A stretch of DNA of 53,516 nucleotides from an uncultured Faecalibacterium sp. (GTDB lineage: Bacteria > Bacillota > Clostridia > Oscillospirales > Ruminococcaceae): assembly GCA_934512105.1 (NCBI GenBank), contig CAKSWQ010000012.1, positions 1 to 53,516 on the forward strand, read 5' to 3'. Below, one piece after another: positions 1-7,633 of the stretch (positions within the stretch are counted from its first letter, which is position 1; each line of letters opens with the position of its first letter). The notes beneath the pieces were generated by a model. The model searched no databases and was not told where the DNA came from. It was given only the letters and a program-made list of their open reading frames with translations. The position numbers were made by a program, and so were the translations under genes.

Positions 1-468
1 GTAGTAGTCGGCGCGGTCGGCAAGGCCTACCTTGGCAAGCATCTTCATGCCGATTTCATCCGCCTGCTCCTTGGGCAGCTTACGCGCCACAATCAGCCCC
101 TCGGTCACGTTTTGCAGGGCGGTCTTGTTGCGGAACAGGTTGTAGTTCTGGAACACAAAGGCGGTCTTTTTGCGCAGCCGGGCAATGTCGGCGCGGCTGG
201 CATGGGCAAGGTCGAAGCTTTCGCCGTCAAACACCAGCTGCCCGGCATCGGCAGTTTCCAGAAAGTTCAAGCACCGCAGCAGGGTGGTCTTGCCGGAGCC
301 GGACGGCCCCAGAATGGCCACCACATCGCCCTTTTCCACGGTCAGGTCTACCCTGCGCAGCACAGGCAGCTCGCTGGCGACCTGCCGCGCACCGGGGCGG
401 TGGAAAAGGCCGGGTTTTGCGTAGGTGCGGAAGGTCTTTTGCACATTGCGGATCTCAAGCATAGCCAT
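1..468 (-). CDS. Polar amino acid ABC transporter ATP-binding protein (3' end outside window)
   Basis: ATPase subunit of an amino acid importer (HisP/GlnQ type), acting on the inner membrane face with the permease encoded just upstream. The visible 156 codons begin MAMLEIRNVQKTF and contain the Walker A motif GPSGSGKTT and a Q-loop region (VFQNYNLF). The signature motif and Walker B lie beyond the window edge. ATG at 468 is chosen because GGGAGGTG sits just upstream; a second ATG at 462 has poorer spacing. The permease ends 18 nt upstream, so the two are co-transcribed. No binding-protein gene is visible next to this pair, and the substrate cannot be read from sequence. Confidence 0.93.
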   Translation of the reverse strand, partial: MAMLEIRNVQKTFRTYAKPGLFHRPGARQVASELPVLRRVDLTVEKGDVVAILGPSGSGKTTLLRCLNFLETADAGQLVFDGESFDLAHASRADIARLRKKTAFVFQNYNLFRNKTALQNVTEGLIVARKLPKEQADEIGMKMLAKVGLADRADYY

Positions 469-486
469 AGGTGCTCACCTCCCTTT

Positions 487-1170
487 TTATTGAAAGCCGC
501 GGGCGTTGAGCTGGCGTTCCAGCAGCGCCTGCAGCTTGGTGATGACGGTACAGAACAGCAGATACACCACAGCCACCTCGCAGTAGATGGGCAGGAAGAT
601 GTAGGTGCGGGCGGCTACCCGCTGCCCGGCCATGAACAGCTCTGCCACCGTGATGTTGGACGCCAGCGAGGTGTCCTTGATCATGCCGATGAGGGAGTTG
701 GACAGCGCAGGCACGGCGGTGCGCAGCGCCTGCGGCAGCACGATGCGGCGCATGATCTGCCACCAGCTCATGCCCACGCAGTACCCGGCCTCCAGCTGCC
801 CCTGCGGCACGCTTTCCAGCGCACCGCGCATGGTCTCGGCGCAGTAGGCACCCTCGTTGAAGGCAAAGGCGATGACCGCCGCCGGAAAGGCGTCCAGCAT
901 GATGCCCACGCTGGGCAGGCCGTAAAAGATGATGAACAGCTGCACCAGCAGCGGGGTGCCCCGGATGACCCAGATGTAGAACCGGGCGATCTGCCGCAGC
1001 ACCGGCACGTTGGCGTACTGCACCAGCGCCACCGCTACTGCGATGATCATGGCAAAAAAGAAGGAGAGAAGGGTCAGCGGAATGGTCATGGTCAGGCCTG
1101 CCGTCAGGATGCGGGGCAGCGCCTCCACCAGCACGCCGACCGTGCGGTTGGATAAAAGTGCTTCAAACAT
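487..1170 (-). CDS. Polar amino acid ABC transporter permease
   Basis: A 227-residue inner-membrane permease of the His/Glu/Gln/Arg family. It has several hydrophobic spans and the EAA-type cytoplasmic loop around 'EAGYCVGMSWWQIMRRIVLPQALR', whose conserved G and the following P/Q contact the ATPase. It is first in its transcription unit, about 54 nt downstream of the inferred start site of the promoter at 1231-1259, and is followed by the ATPase gene. Length is normal for the family. Substrate unknown; neighbours give no direct clue. Confidence 0.93.
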   Translation of the reverse strand: MFEALLSNRTVGVLVEALPRILTAGLTMTIPLTLLSFFFAMIIAVAVALVQYANVPVLRQIARFYIWVIRGTPLLVQLFIIFYGLPSVGIMLDAFPAAVIAFAFNEGAYCAETMRGALESVPQGQLEAGYCVGMSWWQIMRRIVLPQALRTAVPALSNSLIGMIKDTSLASNITVAELFMAGQRVAARTYIFLPIYCEVAVVYLLFCTVITKLQALLERQLNARGFQ

Positions 1171-1200
1171 CGGTTTTTCCTCAAAGCTAAAAAATGCTCA

Positions 1201-1223
1201 AGTCGGCAAAGCCTTTGCCGACT
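1201..1223. promoter_or_regulatory. Perfect 10-bp inverted repeat at the ABC operon transcription start
   Basis: Arms AGTCGGCAAA and TTTGCCGACT are separated by GCC. The inferred minus-strand start site is near 1224, so the repeat spans about +1 to +23 of the transporter mRNA, ahead of the ribosome site. It may be a repressor operator or a 5' stabilising hairpin. No T-run follows, so it is not a terminator. Confidence 0.6.
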
Positions 1224-1230
1224 AAAGCAG

Positions 1231-1259
1231 TATATACCTTAAAGTAGAGTTTAAGTCAA
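1231..1259 (-). promoter_or_regulatory. Promoter of the first amino acid ABC operon
   Basis: On the minus strand, TTGACT (1254-1259), a 17-nt spacer and TATATA (1231-1236) form a near-consensus sigma-A promoter firing towards the permease gene. It is divergent from the gpsA promoter about 150 bp away. Confidence 0.75.
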
Positions 1260-1405
1260 GAGACTTGGTCACAAATCCCTACAAAACCTACCAGAATACT
1301 ATAATAGCATGAAATGCCCCGCAGCGCAAACGGTTTGCACAAAACGTGTGATGTGACCGAAAAATTGCATAAACTTGTTAAATATTTGTGCAATGCGGCA
1401 GATGC

Positions 1406-1434
1406 TTGACGCTGTGGGCGCTTTCGTGTACAAT
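1406..1434 (+). promoter_or_regulatory. Promoter of gpsA
   Basis: TTGACG (1406-1411), a 17-nt spacer and TACAAT (1429-1434). The inferred 5' UTR of about 95 nt is GC-rich and runs to the GTG start of gpsA. Confidence 0.75.
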
Positions 1435-1535
1435 GGTCATAGTAGTGCGCGGCTGCGGGGCAACGGCCCGGCGCGGCGCAAATCCACCGGCAGGGGGCTT
1501 GCCCCTTGCCCGGTGCAGACACGGAGGATACGAAC

Positions 1536-2570
1536 GTGAAAAAGTTTAGTATTGGTGTTCTGGGTGCAGGCACCTGGGGCATGGCTCTGGCACGGATGCT
1601 GACCGTCAGCGGCAACGATGTGCAGGTGTGGTCGGCCATTGAGGCCGAGGTGGACAACCTTTCCACCACCCGGGTACACCCCAATCTGCCGGGGATGGTC
1701 ATCCCGCAGGAGTTGCGTTTTACCAAAAGCATAGAGGAAGTGTGCACCGGCAAGGACGTGCTGCTGTTTGCAGTGCCGTCGGTGTTCGTGCGCTCCACGG
1801 CGGCCAAGGCGCGGCCCTATATCCGCTCCGGCCAGATCATCGTGGACGTGGCAAAGGGCATTGAGCCCGATACCTTATATACCATGACCGAGATCCTTGC
1901 CGACGAGCTGAGCCACGAGAACGGCCCCCGGGCGGTGCGTCTGGTGGCCCTCAGCGGCCCCACCCACGCCGAGGAGGTGGCGCTGGATCTGCCCACCACC
2001 ATCGTTTCGGCCAGCCCGGATCTGGAGGCTGCCGAGGTGGTGCAGGAGGTGTTCAGCAACACCTGTATGCGCGTGTACACCAACTCTGATATCAAGGGCG
2101 TGGAGCTGAGCGGTGCCATGAAGAACGTTATCGCGCTGGGCGTTGGCATCTCCACCGGCCTTGGCTACGGCGATAACGCCCGCGCTGCCCTGATCACCCG
2201 CGGCATTGCCGAGATCGCCCGGCTGGGCGTGGCTATGGGCTGCAATCTCCAGACCTTTGCGGGTCTGGCAGGTATCGGCGATCTGATCGTCACCGCCACC
2301 AGTATGCACAGCCGCAACAACCGCGCCGGTATCCTGATCGGCAAGGGCGAAAGCCCGGAGCAGGCCGTGAAGGAGGTGGGCATGGTGGTGGAGGGCATCA
2401 ACGCCCTGCCCGCCGCCATGGAGCTGGCCGAGAAGTACCATGTGGAAATGCCCATCGCCCAGACGGTGAACGCCATCGTCAAGGAGGGCATGAGCGCCAG
2501 CGATGCGCTGCGCAACCTGATGTCCCGCGACCGCAAGAGCGAGATGCCGCAGGGCTATGAGGGCGTGTGA
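1536..2570 (+). CDS. gpsA: Glycerol-3-phosphate dehydrogenase [NAD(P)+]
   Basis: Reduces dihydroxyacetone phosphate to sn-glycerol 3-phosphate for phospholipid synthesis, in the cytosol. The 344-residue protein has the N-terminal dinucleotide motif GVLGAGTWG (residues 7-15) and the family stretches 'ALSGPTHAEEVA' and 'GVELSGAMKNVIALGVGI' containing the catalytic-lysine region, with 'TATSMHSRNNRAG' further on. The GTG at 1536 is preferred because GGAGG (1523-1527) lies 8 nt upstream; the longer open frame upstream lacks a ribosome site. It has its own promoter and is followed by a strong terminator, so it is probably monocistronic. plsY, the acyltransferase using its product, is at 40673 in this window. 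Confidence 0.95.
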   Translation: MKKFSIGVLGAGTWGMALARMLTVSGNDVQVWSAIEAEVDNLSTTRVHPNLPGMVIPQELRFTKSIEEVCTGKDVLLFAVPSVFVRSTAAKARPYIRSGQIIVDVAKGIEPDTLYTMTEILADELSHENGPRAVRLVALSGPTHAEEVALDLPTTIVSASPDLEAAEVVQEVFSNTCMRVYTNSDIKGVELSGAMKNVIALGVGISTGLGYGDNARAALITRGIAEIARLGVAMGCNLQTFAGLAGIGDLIVTATSMHSRNNRAGILIGKGESPEQAVKEVGMVVEGINALPAAMELAEKYHVEMPIAQTVNAIVKEGMSASDALRNLMSRDRKSEMPQGYEGV

Positions 2571-2585
2571 GCCTGAATGATTAAG

Positions 2586-2634
2586 AAAGGGATCTCCGGA
2601 AACGCCTGCGGGCATTTCAGGAGGTCCCTTTTCT
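2586..2634 (+). terminator. Rho-independent terminator after gpsA
   Basis: Long imperfect hairpin: GGGATCTCC pairs with GGAGGTCCC through a G-U, and the inner GAAACGCC pairs with GGCATTTC. The stem is followed by TTTTCTGTTT. The inner loop sequence resembles that of the hairpin at 6855-6890. Confidence 0.8.
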
Positions 2635-2807
2635 GTTTGGGGGAGCAGGGGAAGTGCAGTAAAATTATTAAAACTTTTTACAGAAAACAGACACAAAAGG
2701 GTAGAAGGTCGGCAAACTTTCTGCTATACTGAAAACGATAGAATTTTTGGTCAGTGCAGCCGGAACAGGGCGGCGGGCGCTGGCACTGCAAGAAGGAGGA
2801 ATGAGCT

Positions 2808-3605
2808 ATGCCCTCTACCTATGCACACCGCCGCTTTGGCGCAAATGTGCTGGATCATCTGCCCGCGCCGCTGCGGGAAAAGCTGGAGGCGCACCGGGAG
2901 CTGTACGATATCGGCCTGCACGGGCCGGATCTGCTGTTCTATTATCATGCGGAAAAGTCCACCCCGGTCGCCGCACTGGGCAACGCCATGCACGACGAGC
3001 AGGGCAGAACGTTCTTTGACCGGGCACGCCGAGTGGTGCACGAGGAGGCCGACCGCGAGGCGGCGCTGGCCTACGCGCTGGGTTTTGTGTGCCATTTTGC
3101 GCTGGACAGCACCTGCCACCCCTTTGTGGAGCAGTTTACCCGGGAGAGCGGTGTGACCCACTGCGAGATCGAGACCGAGTTCGACAATATGCTGCTGCGC
3201 CGGGACGGCTATGACCCGCTGACCTTCTTTACCGCCAGCCATATCCACCCCAGCGCAGAGAATGCCCGGGTCATTGCGCCGTTCTATAAGGATATCTCGG
3301 AGCAGACCGCGCTGGAAGCCCTGAAGGGGATGATCACGGTGCATAAGGTGCTGCAGGCCTCGAACCCGGTCAAGCGCTGGGTGGTGCTGACCGGCATGAA
3401 GGTGCTGGGCAAGTACGATGGGATGCACGGCCTTGTGGCAAACCCGCAGCCGAACCCGCAGTGCACCGAGAGCAACCGCAAGCTGGACGCGCTGTATGCC
3501 AAGGCGCTGCCGCTGGCAGAGCGGCTGATCTTGGAGTATGTGGCAAAGCTGGACACGGACGAGCCGCTGGACGCCGCCTACGACCACACCTTTGGGGAGT
3601 TTTAA
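2808..3605 (+). CDS. Zinc-dependent phospholipase C-like protein
   Basis: 265 residues resembling the zinc-dependent phospholipase C superfamily (Zn_dep_PLPC). Visible are 'YAHRRFGANVLDHL' near the N-terminus, 'IGLHGPDLLFYYH', 'CHFALDSTCHPFVEQF' and 'HCEIETEFDNMLL'; their His/Asp/Glu residues would be the metal ligands. There is no signal peptide, so it is likely cytosolic. Many such clostridial proteins are annotated only by homology and lack a known substrate. ATG at 2808 is preceded by AAGGAGGA. A -10-like TATACT lies at 2725-2730 without a good -35. An MFS transporter gene follows 43 nt downstream, probably in one mRNA. Confidence 0.8.
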   Translation: MPSTYAHRRFGANVLDHLPAPLREKLEAHRELYDIGLHGPDLLFYYHAEKSTPVAALGNAMHDEQGRTFFDRARRVVHEEADREAALAYALGFVCHFALDSTCHPFVEQFTRESGVTHCEIETEFDNMLLRRDGYDPLTFFTASHIHPSAENARVIAPFYKDISEQTALEALKGMITVHKVLQASNPVKRWVVLTGMKVLGKYDGMHGLVANPQPNPQCTESNRKLDALYAKALPLAERLILEYVAKLDTDEPLDAAYDHTFGEF

Positions 3606-3648
3606 AAAACGCGCCGCCCGGCGGTGCAAGGGGAAAAGGGAAAATACG

Positions 3649-4905
3649 ATGAAAACTGAAAAATTCAAGGTGACACCGCTGGAGCGGGCATGGATCTTAT
3701 ACGATGTGGGCAACTCGGCCTTTGTGCTGATGATCGCCACGCTGGTGCCCATCTTCTTCAATGCGCTGGCCGAAGCAGGCGGCGTGAGCAAGGTGGACTA
3801 TCTGGCCTACTGGGGCTACGCAAGTTCCATCGTCACGGTGGTCACCGCCATTCTGGGTCCCATTCTGGGCACGCTGGCCGACACCAAGGGATTTAAAAAG
3901 CCCATTTTCATGCTCTGCCTCTTTGTGGGCGTTATCGGCTGCTGTGCCATGGGTCTGGCGGGCACATGGCTGGCCTTTCTGGTCATTTTTATCATCGCCA
4001 AGATCGGCTTCTCCGGCAGTCTGGTGTTTTATGATTCCATGCTGGGCGATGTGACCACCCCGGAGCGGATGGACATGGTGTCCTCCCGCGGGTACGCATG
4101 GGGCTATATCGGCAGCTGCGTGCCTTTCGTGGTCTGTCTGGCGCTGGTGCTGGGCAGCAGCGCAGTGGGGCTTAGCCAGATGACCGCGCTGTCCATTGCG
4201 CTGGTCATTACTGCCGTATGGTGGCTGGTGGTCACCCTGCCGCTGCTGAAAAAGTACCGCCAGATCAACTATGTGGAGGTGGAGCGGCACGCCATCCGCC
4301 AGAGCTTTGTGCGCATCGGGCAGACTTTGAAGCACCTGCCGCAGGATAAGCAGGTGTTCTGGTTCCTGCTCGCCTTCTTCTGCTACATCGACGGCGTGTA
4401 TACCATCATTGATATGGCCACCGCCTACGGCACGGCACTGGGACTGGACACCACCGGCCTGCTGCTGGCGCTGCTGGTCACCCAGATCGTGGCCTTCCCC
4501 TCGGCGCTGATCTTCGGCCGCCTGAGCCAGAAGTATGAATCCAAGACCCTGATCCCGGTGTGCATCGCGGCCTATACCGGCATTGCCGTCTTTGCCTTCT
4601 TCCTGAAGAGTCAGTGGCAGTTCTGGGTGCTGGCTGTGGTGGTGGGCATGTTCCAGGGCGGCGTGCAGGCGCTGAGCCGCAGCCACTTTGCCAAGATCAT
4701 CCCGCAGGAAAAATCCGGCGAATACTTCGGCCTGTTCGACATCTGCGGCAAGGGTGCATCCTTCCTTGGCACCATGATCGTCAGCGTGGGCAGTCAGCTG
4801 ACCGGCAGCGCTAACATGGGCGTTGGCTCCATTGCCATCCTGTTCGTCATCGGCTTTGTGCTGTTCGGCATTTCCACCCGGACAGAGGAGACAAAGCGGG
4901 TCTGA
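3649..4905 (+). CDS. MFS transporter, UMF1/Atg22-like family
   Basis: A 418-residue integral membrane protein with about twelve hydrophobic spans. The N-terminus 'LERAWILYDVGNSAFVLMIATLVP' and the loop 'GTLADTKGFKKPIFM' are characteristic of UMF1-type major facilitators, related to the yeast vacuolar effluxer Atg22. 'QALSRSHFAKIIPQEKSGEYFGLFD' in the C-terminal half is also typical. The substrate is unknown for most bacterial members; export of small metabolites is inferred. Start at 3649 is the first ATG after the preceding stop, with GGGGAAAAGGG just upstream; an upstream extension would overlap the phospholipase gene. A very strong terminator follows. Confidence 0.88.
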   Translation: MKTEKFKVTPLERAWILYDVGNSAFVLMIATLVPIFFNALAEAGGVSKVDYLAYWGYASSIVTVVTAILGPILGTLADTKGFKKPIFMLCLFVGVIGCCAMGLAGTWLAFLVIFIIAKIGFSGSLVFYDSMLGDVTTPERMDMVSSRGYAWGYIGSCVPFVVCLALVLGSSAVGLSQMTALSIALVITAVWWLVVTLPLLKKYRQINYVEVERHAIRQSFVRIGQTLKHLPQDKQVFWFLLAFFCYIDGVYTIIDMATAYGTALGLDTTGLLLALLVTQIVAFPSALIFGRLSQKYESKTLIPVCIAAYTGIAVFAFFLKSQWQFWVLAVVVGMFQGGVQALSRSHFAKIIPQEKSGEYFGLFDICGKGASFLGTMIVSVGSQLTGSANMGVGSIAILFVIGFVLFGISTRTEETKRV

Positions 4906-4920
4906 CCACTTTATGAAAAA

Positions 4921-4964
4921 AACGAAGCCCGGAGCGTCTGCGGACGCTCCGGGCTTCGTTTTAT
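4921..4964 (+). terminator. Rho-independent terminator
   Basis: Perfect 18-bp stem (arms 4921-4938 and 4943-4960) with a TGCG loop, followed by TTTTAT. It ends the phospholipase/MFS unit. The A-rich 5' flank means it could also act on the minus strand, but no minus-strand gene ends here. Confidence 0.9.
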
Positions 4965-5077
4965 CTATCACTCCTGCCCGCAAAAGGAGCCGCTGTACAA
5001 AATGCTATCGGGCGGGGGCAGCGTGGACAAAATTATCGTGCAAAAAATACATCCTTGAAAAAAGTAGAATTAACCTA

Positions 5078-5106
5078 TTGACAAACTGGGTAGAACGGGA
5101 TATAAT
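5078..5106 (+). promoter_or_regulatory. Consensus promoter of the metY leader
   Basis: TTGACA (5078-5083), a 17-nt spacer and TATAAT (5101-5106) match the sigma-A consensus exactly. The start site is inferred near 5113, giving a leader of about 330 nt before the sulfhydrylase start at 5447. Confidence 0.9.
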
Positions 5107-5111
5107 GCAGA

Positions 5112-5179
5112 CATCCAATCCACCAGTCTTGTAGGGAAATGAAACAGAGGTTCCCCGGCGGGTGGTGCATAGAGGGATG
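5112..5179 (+). promoter_or_regulatory. Nested stem structure at the 5' end of the metY leader
   Basis: Three nested complementarities are visible: CATCC (5112-5116) with GGATG (5175-5179), CCACC (5120-5124) with GGTGG (5161-5165), and GGGAA (5134-5138) with TTCCC (5151-5155). Together they could fold the first 65 nt of the mRNA into one bulged arm ahead of the upstream-ORF ribosome site. It does not match SAM-I, SAM-II or other riboswitch consensus sequences that I know. It could be an unrecognised aptamer or only a 5' protective fold. Confidence 0.4.
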
Positions 5180-5209
5180 GAAAAGTTTTACCGGAAGGAG
5201 GGCACAAAG

Positions 5210-5338
5210 ATGAAGCTGATCTGGAAAGAACTGCTGCACGCGAATTATCGCTGTGGGCGAATGCATACCAACCGGGCACAGGCATCGGATGTGTACTGTA
5301 TGTTGCCCTCGGCTGCGCGAATGTGCACCCGAATGTGA
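5210..5338 (+). CDS. Putative Cys/Met leader peptide upstream of metY
   Basis: A 42-codon ORF with an excellent ribosome site (AAGGAGGG at 5195-5202, 7 nt before ATG). The peptide starts MKLIWKELLHANYR and is rich in Arg, Met and Cys. All three Cys (15, 30, 39) lie within three residues of a Met, in CGRM, YCM and the C-terminal ARMCTRM. It sits in the transcribed leader between a consensus promoter and an intrinsic terminator that precedes an O-acetylhomoserine sulfhydrylase gene. It resembles no structural protein I recognise. I infer a ribosome-mediated attenuation peptide sensing charged Cys- or Met-tRNA. An alternative is a small translated protein of unknown function. Confidence 0.6.
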   Translation: MKLIWKELLHANYRCGRMHTNRAQASDVYCMLPSAARMCTRM

Positions 5339-5365
5339 CAGCAGCAGCTCCGGTGGACCACACTG

Positions 5366-5400
5366 CCCGGTGCGCCTTTGAAAACGCATCGGGATTTTTT
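5366..5400 (+). terminator. Attenuator terminator in the metY leader
   Basis: CCCGGTGCG (5366-5374) pairs with CGCATCGGG (5385-5393) through nine pairs with one G-U, followed by ATTTTTT. It lies 28 nt after the upstream-ORF stop and 47 nt before the metY start, so it must be bypassed for metY expression from the upstream promoter. GCATCGG at 5282-5288, inside the upstream ORF, duplicates part of the 3' arm and can pair with CCGGTGC (5367-5373). That gives a mutually exclusive antiterminator. Confidence 0.75.
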
Positions 5401-5446
5401 GTACACAACAATAATACTTTTGGTATATAAATGGAGGTAAATAACA

Positions 5447-6736
5447 ATGTCTGAATATAAATTTGAGACCCTGCAGCTTCATGTCGGTCAGGAGCAGGCC
5501 GACCCCGCCACCGATGCCCGCGCGGTGCCCATCTACCAGACCACGTCCTATGTGTTCCGCAACAGCCAGCACGCCGCCGACCGCTTTGGTCTGGCCGATG
5601 CAGGCAATATCTACGGCCGTCTGACCAACTCCACGCAGGATGTGTTCGAAAAGCGCATTGCAGCACTGGAGGGCGGCGTGGCAGCACTGGCTACCGCTTC
5701 CGGTGCAGCCGCCATCACCTACACCATTCAGGCACTGGCACAGGCCGGTGACCACATCGTGGCACAAAAGACCATCTACGGCGGCAGCTACAACCTGCTG
5801 GCACACACCCTGACCCAGTTCGGCGTCAACACCACCTTCGTGGATGCCCACGACCTTGCACAGGTGGAGGCCGCCATCCAGCCCAACACCAAGGCTGTCT
5901 ATCTGGAGACACTGGGCAACCCCAACAGCGATATCCCGGATATCGACGCCGTTGCCGCCATCGCCCACAAGCACGGTCTGCCGCTGGTCATTGACAACAC
6001 CTTCGGCACCCCGTACCTCATCCGTCCCATCGAGCACGGCGCAGACATCGTGGTGCACTCTGCCACCAAGTTCATCGGCGGCCACGGCACCACGCTGGGC
6101 GGCATCATCGTGGACAGCGGCAACTTCGACTGGAAGGCCAGCGGCCGTTACCCCAACATTGCCGCCCCCAACCCCAGCTACCACGGCGTCTCTTTTGCGG
6201 ATGCCGCAGGCCCTGCCGCATTCGTTACCTATATCCGCGCCATCCTGCTGCGTGATACCGGCGCTACCATCTCCCCCTTCAACGCCTTCCTGCTGCTGCA
6301 GGGCACCGAGACCCTGAGCCTGCGCATCGAGCGTCATGTGGAGAACACCAAGAAGGTGGTGGAGTTCCTTGCCAACCACCCGCAGGTGGAAAAGGTGAAC
6401 CACCCCTCGCTGCCGGATCACCCGGATCACGCTTTGTACCAGAAGTATTTCCCCAACGGCGGCGCATCCATCTTTACCTTTAACATCAAGGGCGGCCGCG
6501 AGGAAGCCTTTACCTTCATCGACAACCTGAAGATCTTCTCTCTGCTGGCCAACGTGGCGGACGTGAAGAGCCTTGTCATCCACCCGGCCTCCACCACCCA
6601 CAGCCAGCTGACCGATGCAGAGCTGGCTGAGCAGCAGATCTACCAGAACACCATCCGCCTGTCCATCGGCACCGAGCACATCGATGACATCCTTGCCGAT
6701 CTGGAGGCCGGTTTTGCAGCCGTCCGCGGCAAGTAA
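5447..6736 (+). CDS. metY: O-acetylhomoserine aminocarboxypropyltransferase (sulfhydrylase), copy 1
   Basis: PLP enzyme of the Cys/Met metabolism family, 429 residues. It makes homocysteine from O-acetylhomoserine and sulfide in the cytosol. Visible family features are the start 'FETLQLHVGQEQADPATDARAVPIYQTTSY', 'YGRLTNSTQDVFEKRIAALEGG', the PLP-lysine motif 'VVHSATKFIGGHGT' and the C-terminal 'LVIHPASTTHSQL'. The Met/homoserine-linked family also contains gamma-lyases, but the Y-x-x-x-G-R and ATKFIGGHGT context favours MetY. ATG at 5447 has GGAGGT 10 nt upstream. It has its own attenuated leader, unlike copy 2 at 24344, and a strong terminator follows, so it is probably monocistronic. Confidence 0.93.
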   Translation: MSEYKFETLQLHVGQEQADPATDARAVPIYQTTSYVFRNSQHAADRFGLADAGNIYGRLTNSTQDVFEKRIAALEGGVAALATASGAAAITYTIQALAQAGDHIVAQKTIYGGSYNLLAHTLTQFGVNTTFVDAHDLAQVEAAIQPNTKAVYLETLGNPNSDIPDIDAVAAIAHKHGLPLVIDNTFGTPYLIRPIEHGADIVVHSATKFIGGHGTTLGGIIVDSGNFDWKASGRYPNIAAPNPSYHGVSFADAAGPAAFVTYIRAILLRDTGATISPFNAFLLLQGTETLSLRIERHVENTKKVVEFLANHPQVEKVNHPSLPDHPDHALYQKYFPNGGASIFTFNIKGGREEAFTFIDNLKIFSLLANVADVKSLVIHPASTTHSQLTDAELAEQQIYQNTIRLSIGTEHIDDILADLEAGFAAVRGK

Positions 6737-6808
6737 GCAGCTATTCTCTTTCCCGCAAAGGGAATGTGATCTTCCTTTTATTCCTGTCCAAGCCTCCATA
6801 AGTGTGCG

Positions 6809-6841
6809 ACAAGACCCCCGGCTGTCCGCCGGGGGTCTTGT
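6809..6841 (+). terminator. Terminator after metY copy 1
   Basis: 14-bp stem ACAAGACCCCCGGC / GCCGGGGGTCTTGT with a TGTCC loop. The T-run is poor (CATCGTTAA), so termination may be completed by the second hairpin at 6855-6890. Confidence 0.65.
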
Positions 6842-6848
6842 CATCGTT

Positions 6849-6890
6849 AAAAAAGTGGCTCAGAAACGCCTGTGGGCGTTTCTGAGCCAC
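6849..6890 (-). terminator. Terminator of the secreted-protein gene (bidirectional)
   Basis: 16-bp stem (6855-6870 with 6875-6890) with a TGTG loop. On the minus strand it is followed by six T (6849-6854) and lies 24 nt after the stop of the gene at 6914-7528. On the plus strand it is followed by the AT-rich AAATTATAAAAC and may back up metY termination. Confidence 0.85.
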
Positions 6891-6913
6891 AAATTATAAA
6901 ACTATTTTTCCGC

Positions 6914-7528
6914 TCAGCGGCCGATCAGCAGATCGCGGCGGCAGCGCAGACCCACAGAGAGGGTAGCGCTGCTGCCCAGATGCCGCAGGGTGACGCGGGT
7001 ACCGGACTTCTGCCCCTCGCACAGCAGCGAGAGGTTCAGGGTGGTGGTGTTCTTCTCGGTCACCAGCACCAGCGTTTTCACGCCGTTGGCCTGCAAAGTC
7101 TGCATATCCTCGATGGTGGTGCGGAAGGTAGCTACCTCGGCGGGCACGTCCAGCGTCAGCACGCCGTCCTTCTGGCGGGCGGTGTACAGCAGCTGCTTGC
7201 CCAGCAGACCCTTGACGGTGTAGCGCGCCTCGGTCTTTGCGGTGTCGGCCAGCTCATCGCCGGAGATCAGCATAATGTTGCCCTGAATGGGGTTACCCTC
7301 CGGGGCACCGTAGCCGCCGTAGCTGGGGTCTTTTTCGCCCACGGCAACATCGGCACTGTGCAGTGCGATGTCACCCTGCACCATCTGCTCCTGCGGGGGC
7401 AGATAGCCCTCCACGCAGGTGGAATCAACCTCGGCGGCAAATGCGCCCACGCTCAGCATGGCAGCGGCACACACCGCCACAGCGGCACAGCTCAGGGTAC
7501 GGACAAACTTTTTGTTCAGCATCTTCAT
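6914..7528 (-). CDS. Secreted protein of unknown function
   Basis: A 204-residue protein with a clear signal peptide: MKMLNKKFVRTL, a hydrophobic core and a probable cleavage after GAFA. The mature part shows no motif I recognise. It has a stretch of Gly/Pro/Tyr (SYGGYGAPEGNP) and later beta-rich segments such as 'VKGLLGKQLLYTARQKDGVLTLDVP', and ends RCRRDLLIGR. ATG at 7528 is chosen over the longer frame because AGGAGGT lies just upstream and the signal peptide begins there. It stands alone, has its own terminator and lies next to the toxin-antitoxin-like locus without evident link. Confidence 0.7.
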   Translation of the reverse strand: MKMLNKKFVRTLSCAAVAVCAAAMLSVGAFAAEVDSTCVEGYLPPQEQMVQGDIALHSADVAVGEKDPSYGGYGAPEGNPIQGNIMLISGDELADTAKTEARYTVKGLLGKQLLYTARQKDGVLTLDVPAEVATFRTTIEDMQTLQANGVKTLVLVTEKNTTTLNLSLLCEGQKSGTRVTLRHLGSSATLSVGLRCRRDLLIGR

Positions 7529-7633
7529 AGGAAATACCTCCTGAAAACGGCAGCCGCAGGGACTGCCTTTGTTTTTTGCATCATAATCGTTTTTTAAAAC
7601 CATGGTTCAGCTGCGGCGCATCCACAATGGAAA

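Noticed and set aside
112..1155. Long plus-strand ORF (347 codons) opposite the first ABC permease
   Set aside because: It is antisense to clearly conserved transporter genes, lacks a ribosome site and has His/Gln/Gly-rich low-complexity composition. Similar shadows on many genes here come from GC-rich third positions.
4964..5077. Gene in the gap before the metY promoter
   Set aside because: Only 114 nt with no start signal or motif; I see nothing in it.
5113..5446. SAM-I or SAM-II riboswitch in the metY leader
   Set aside because: No conserved SAM-I core or SAM-II pseudoknot segment is present. The leader instead holds a translated ORF and an intrinsic terminator.
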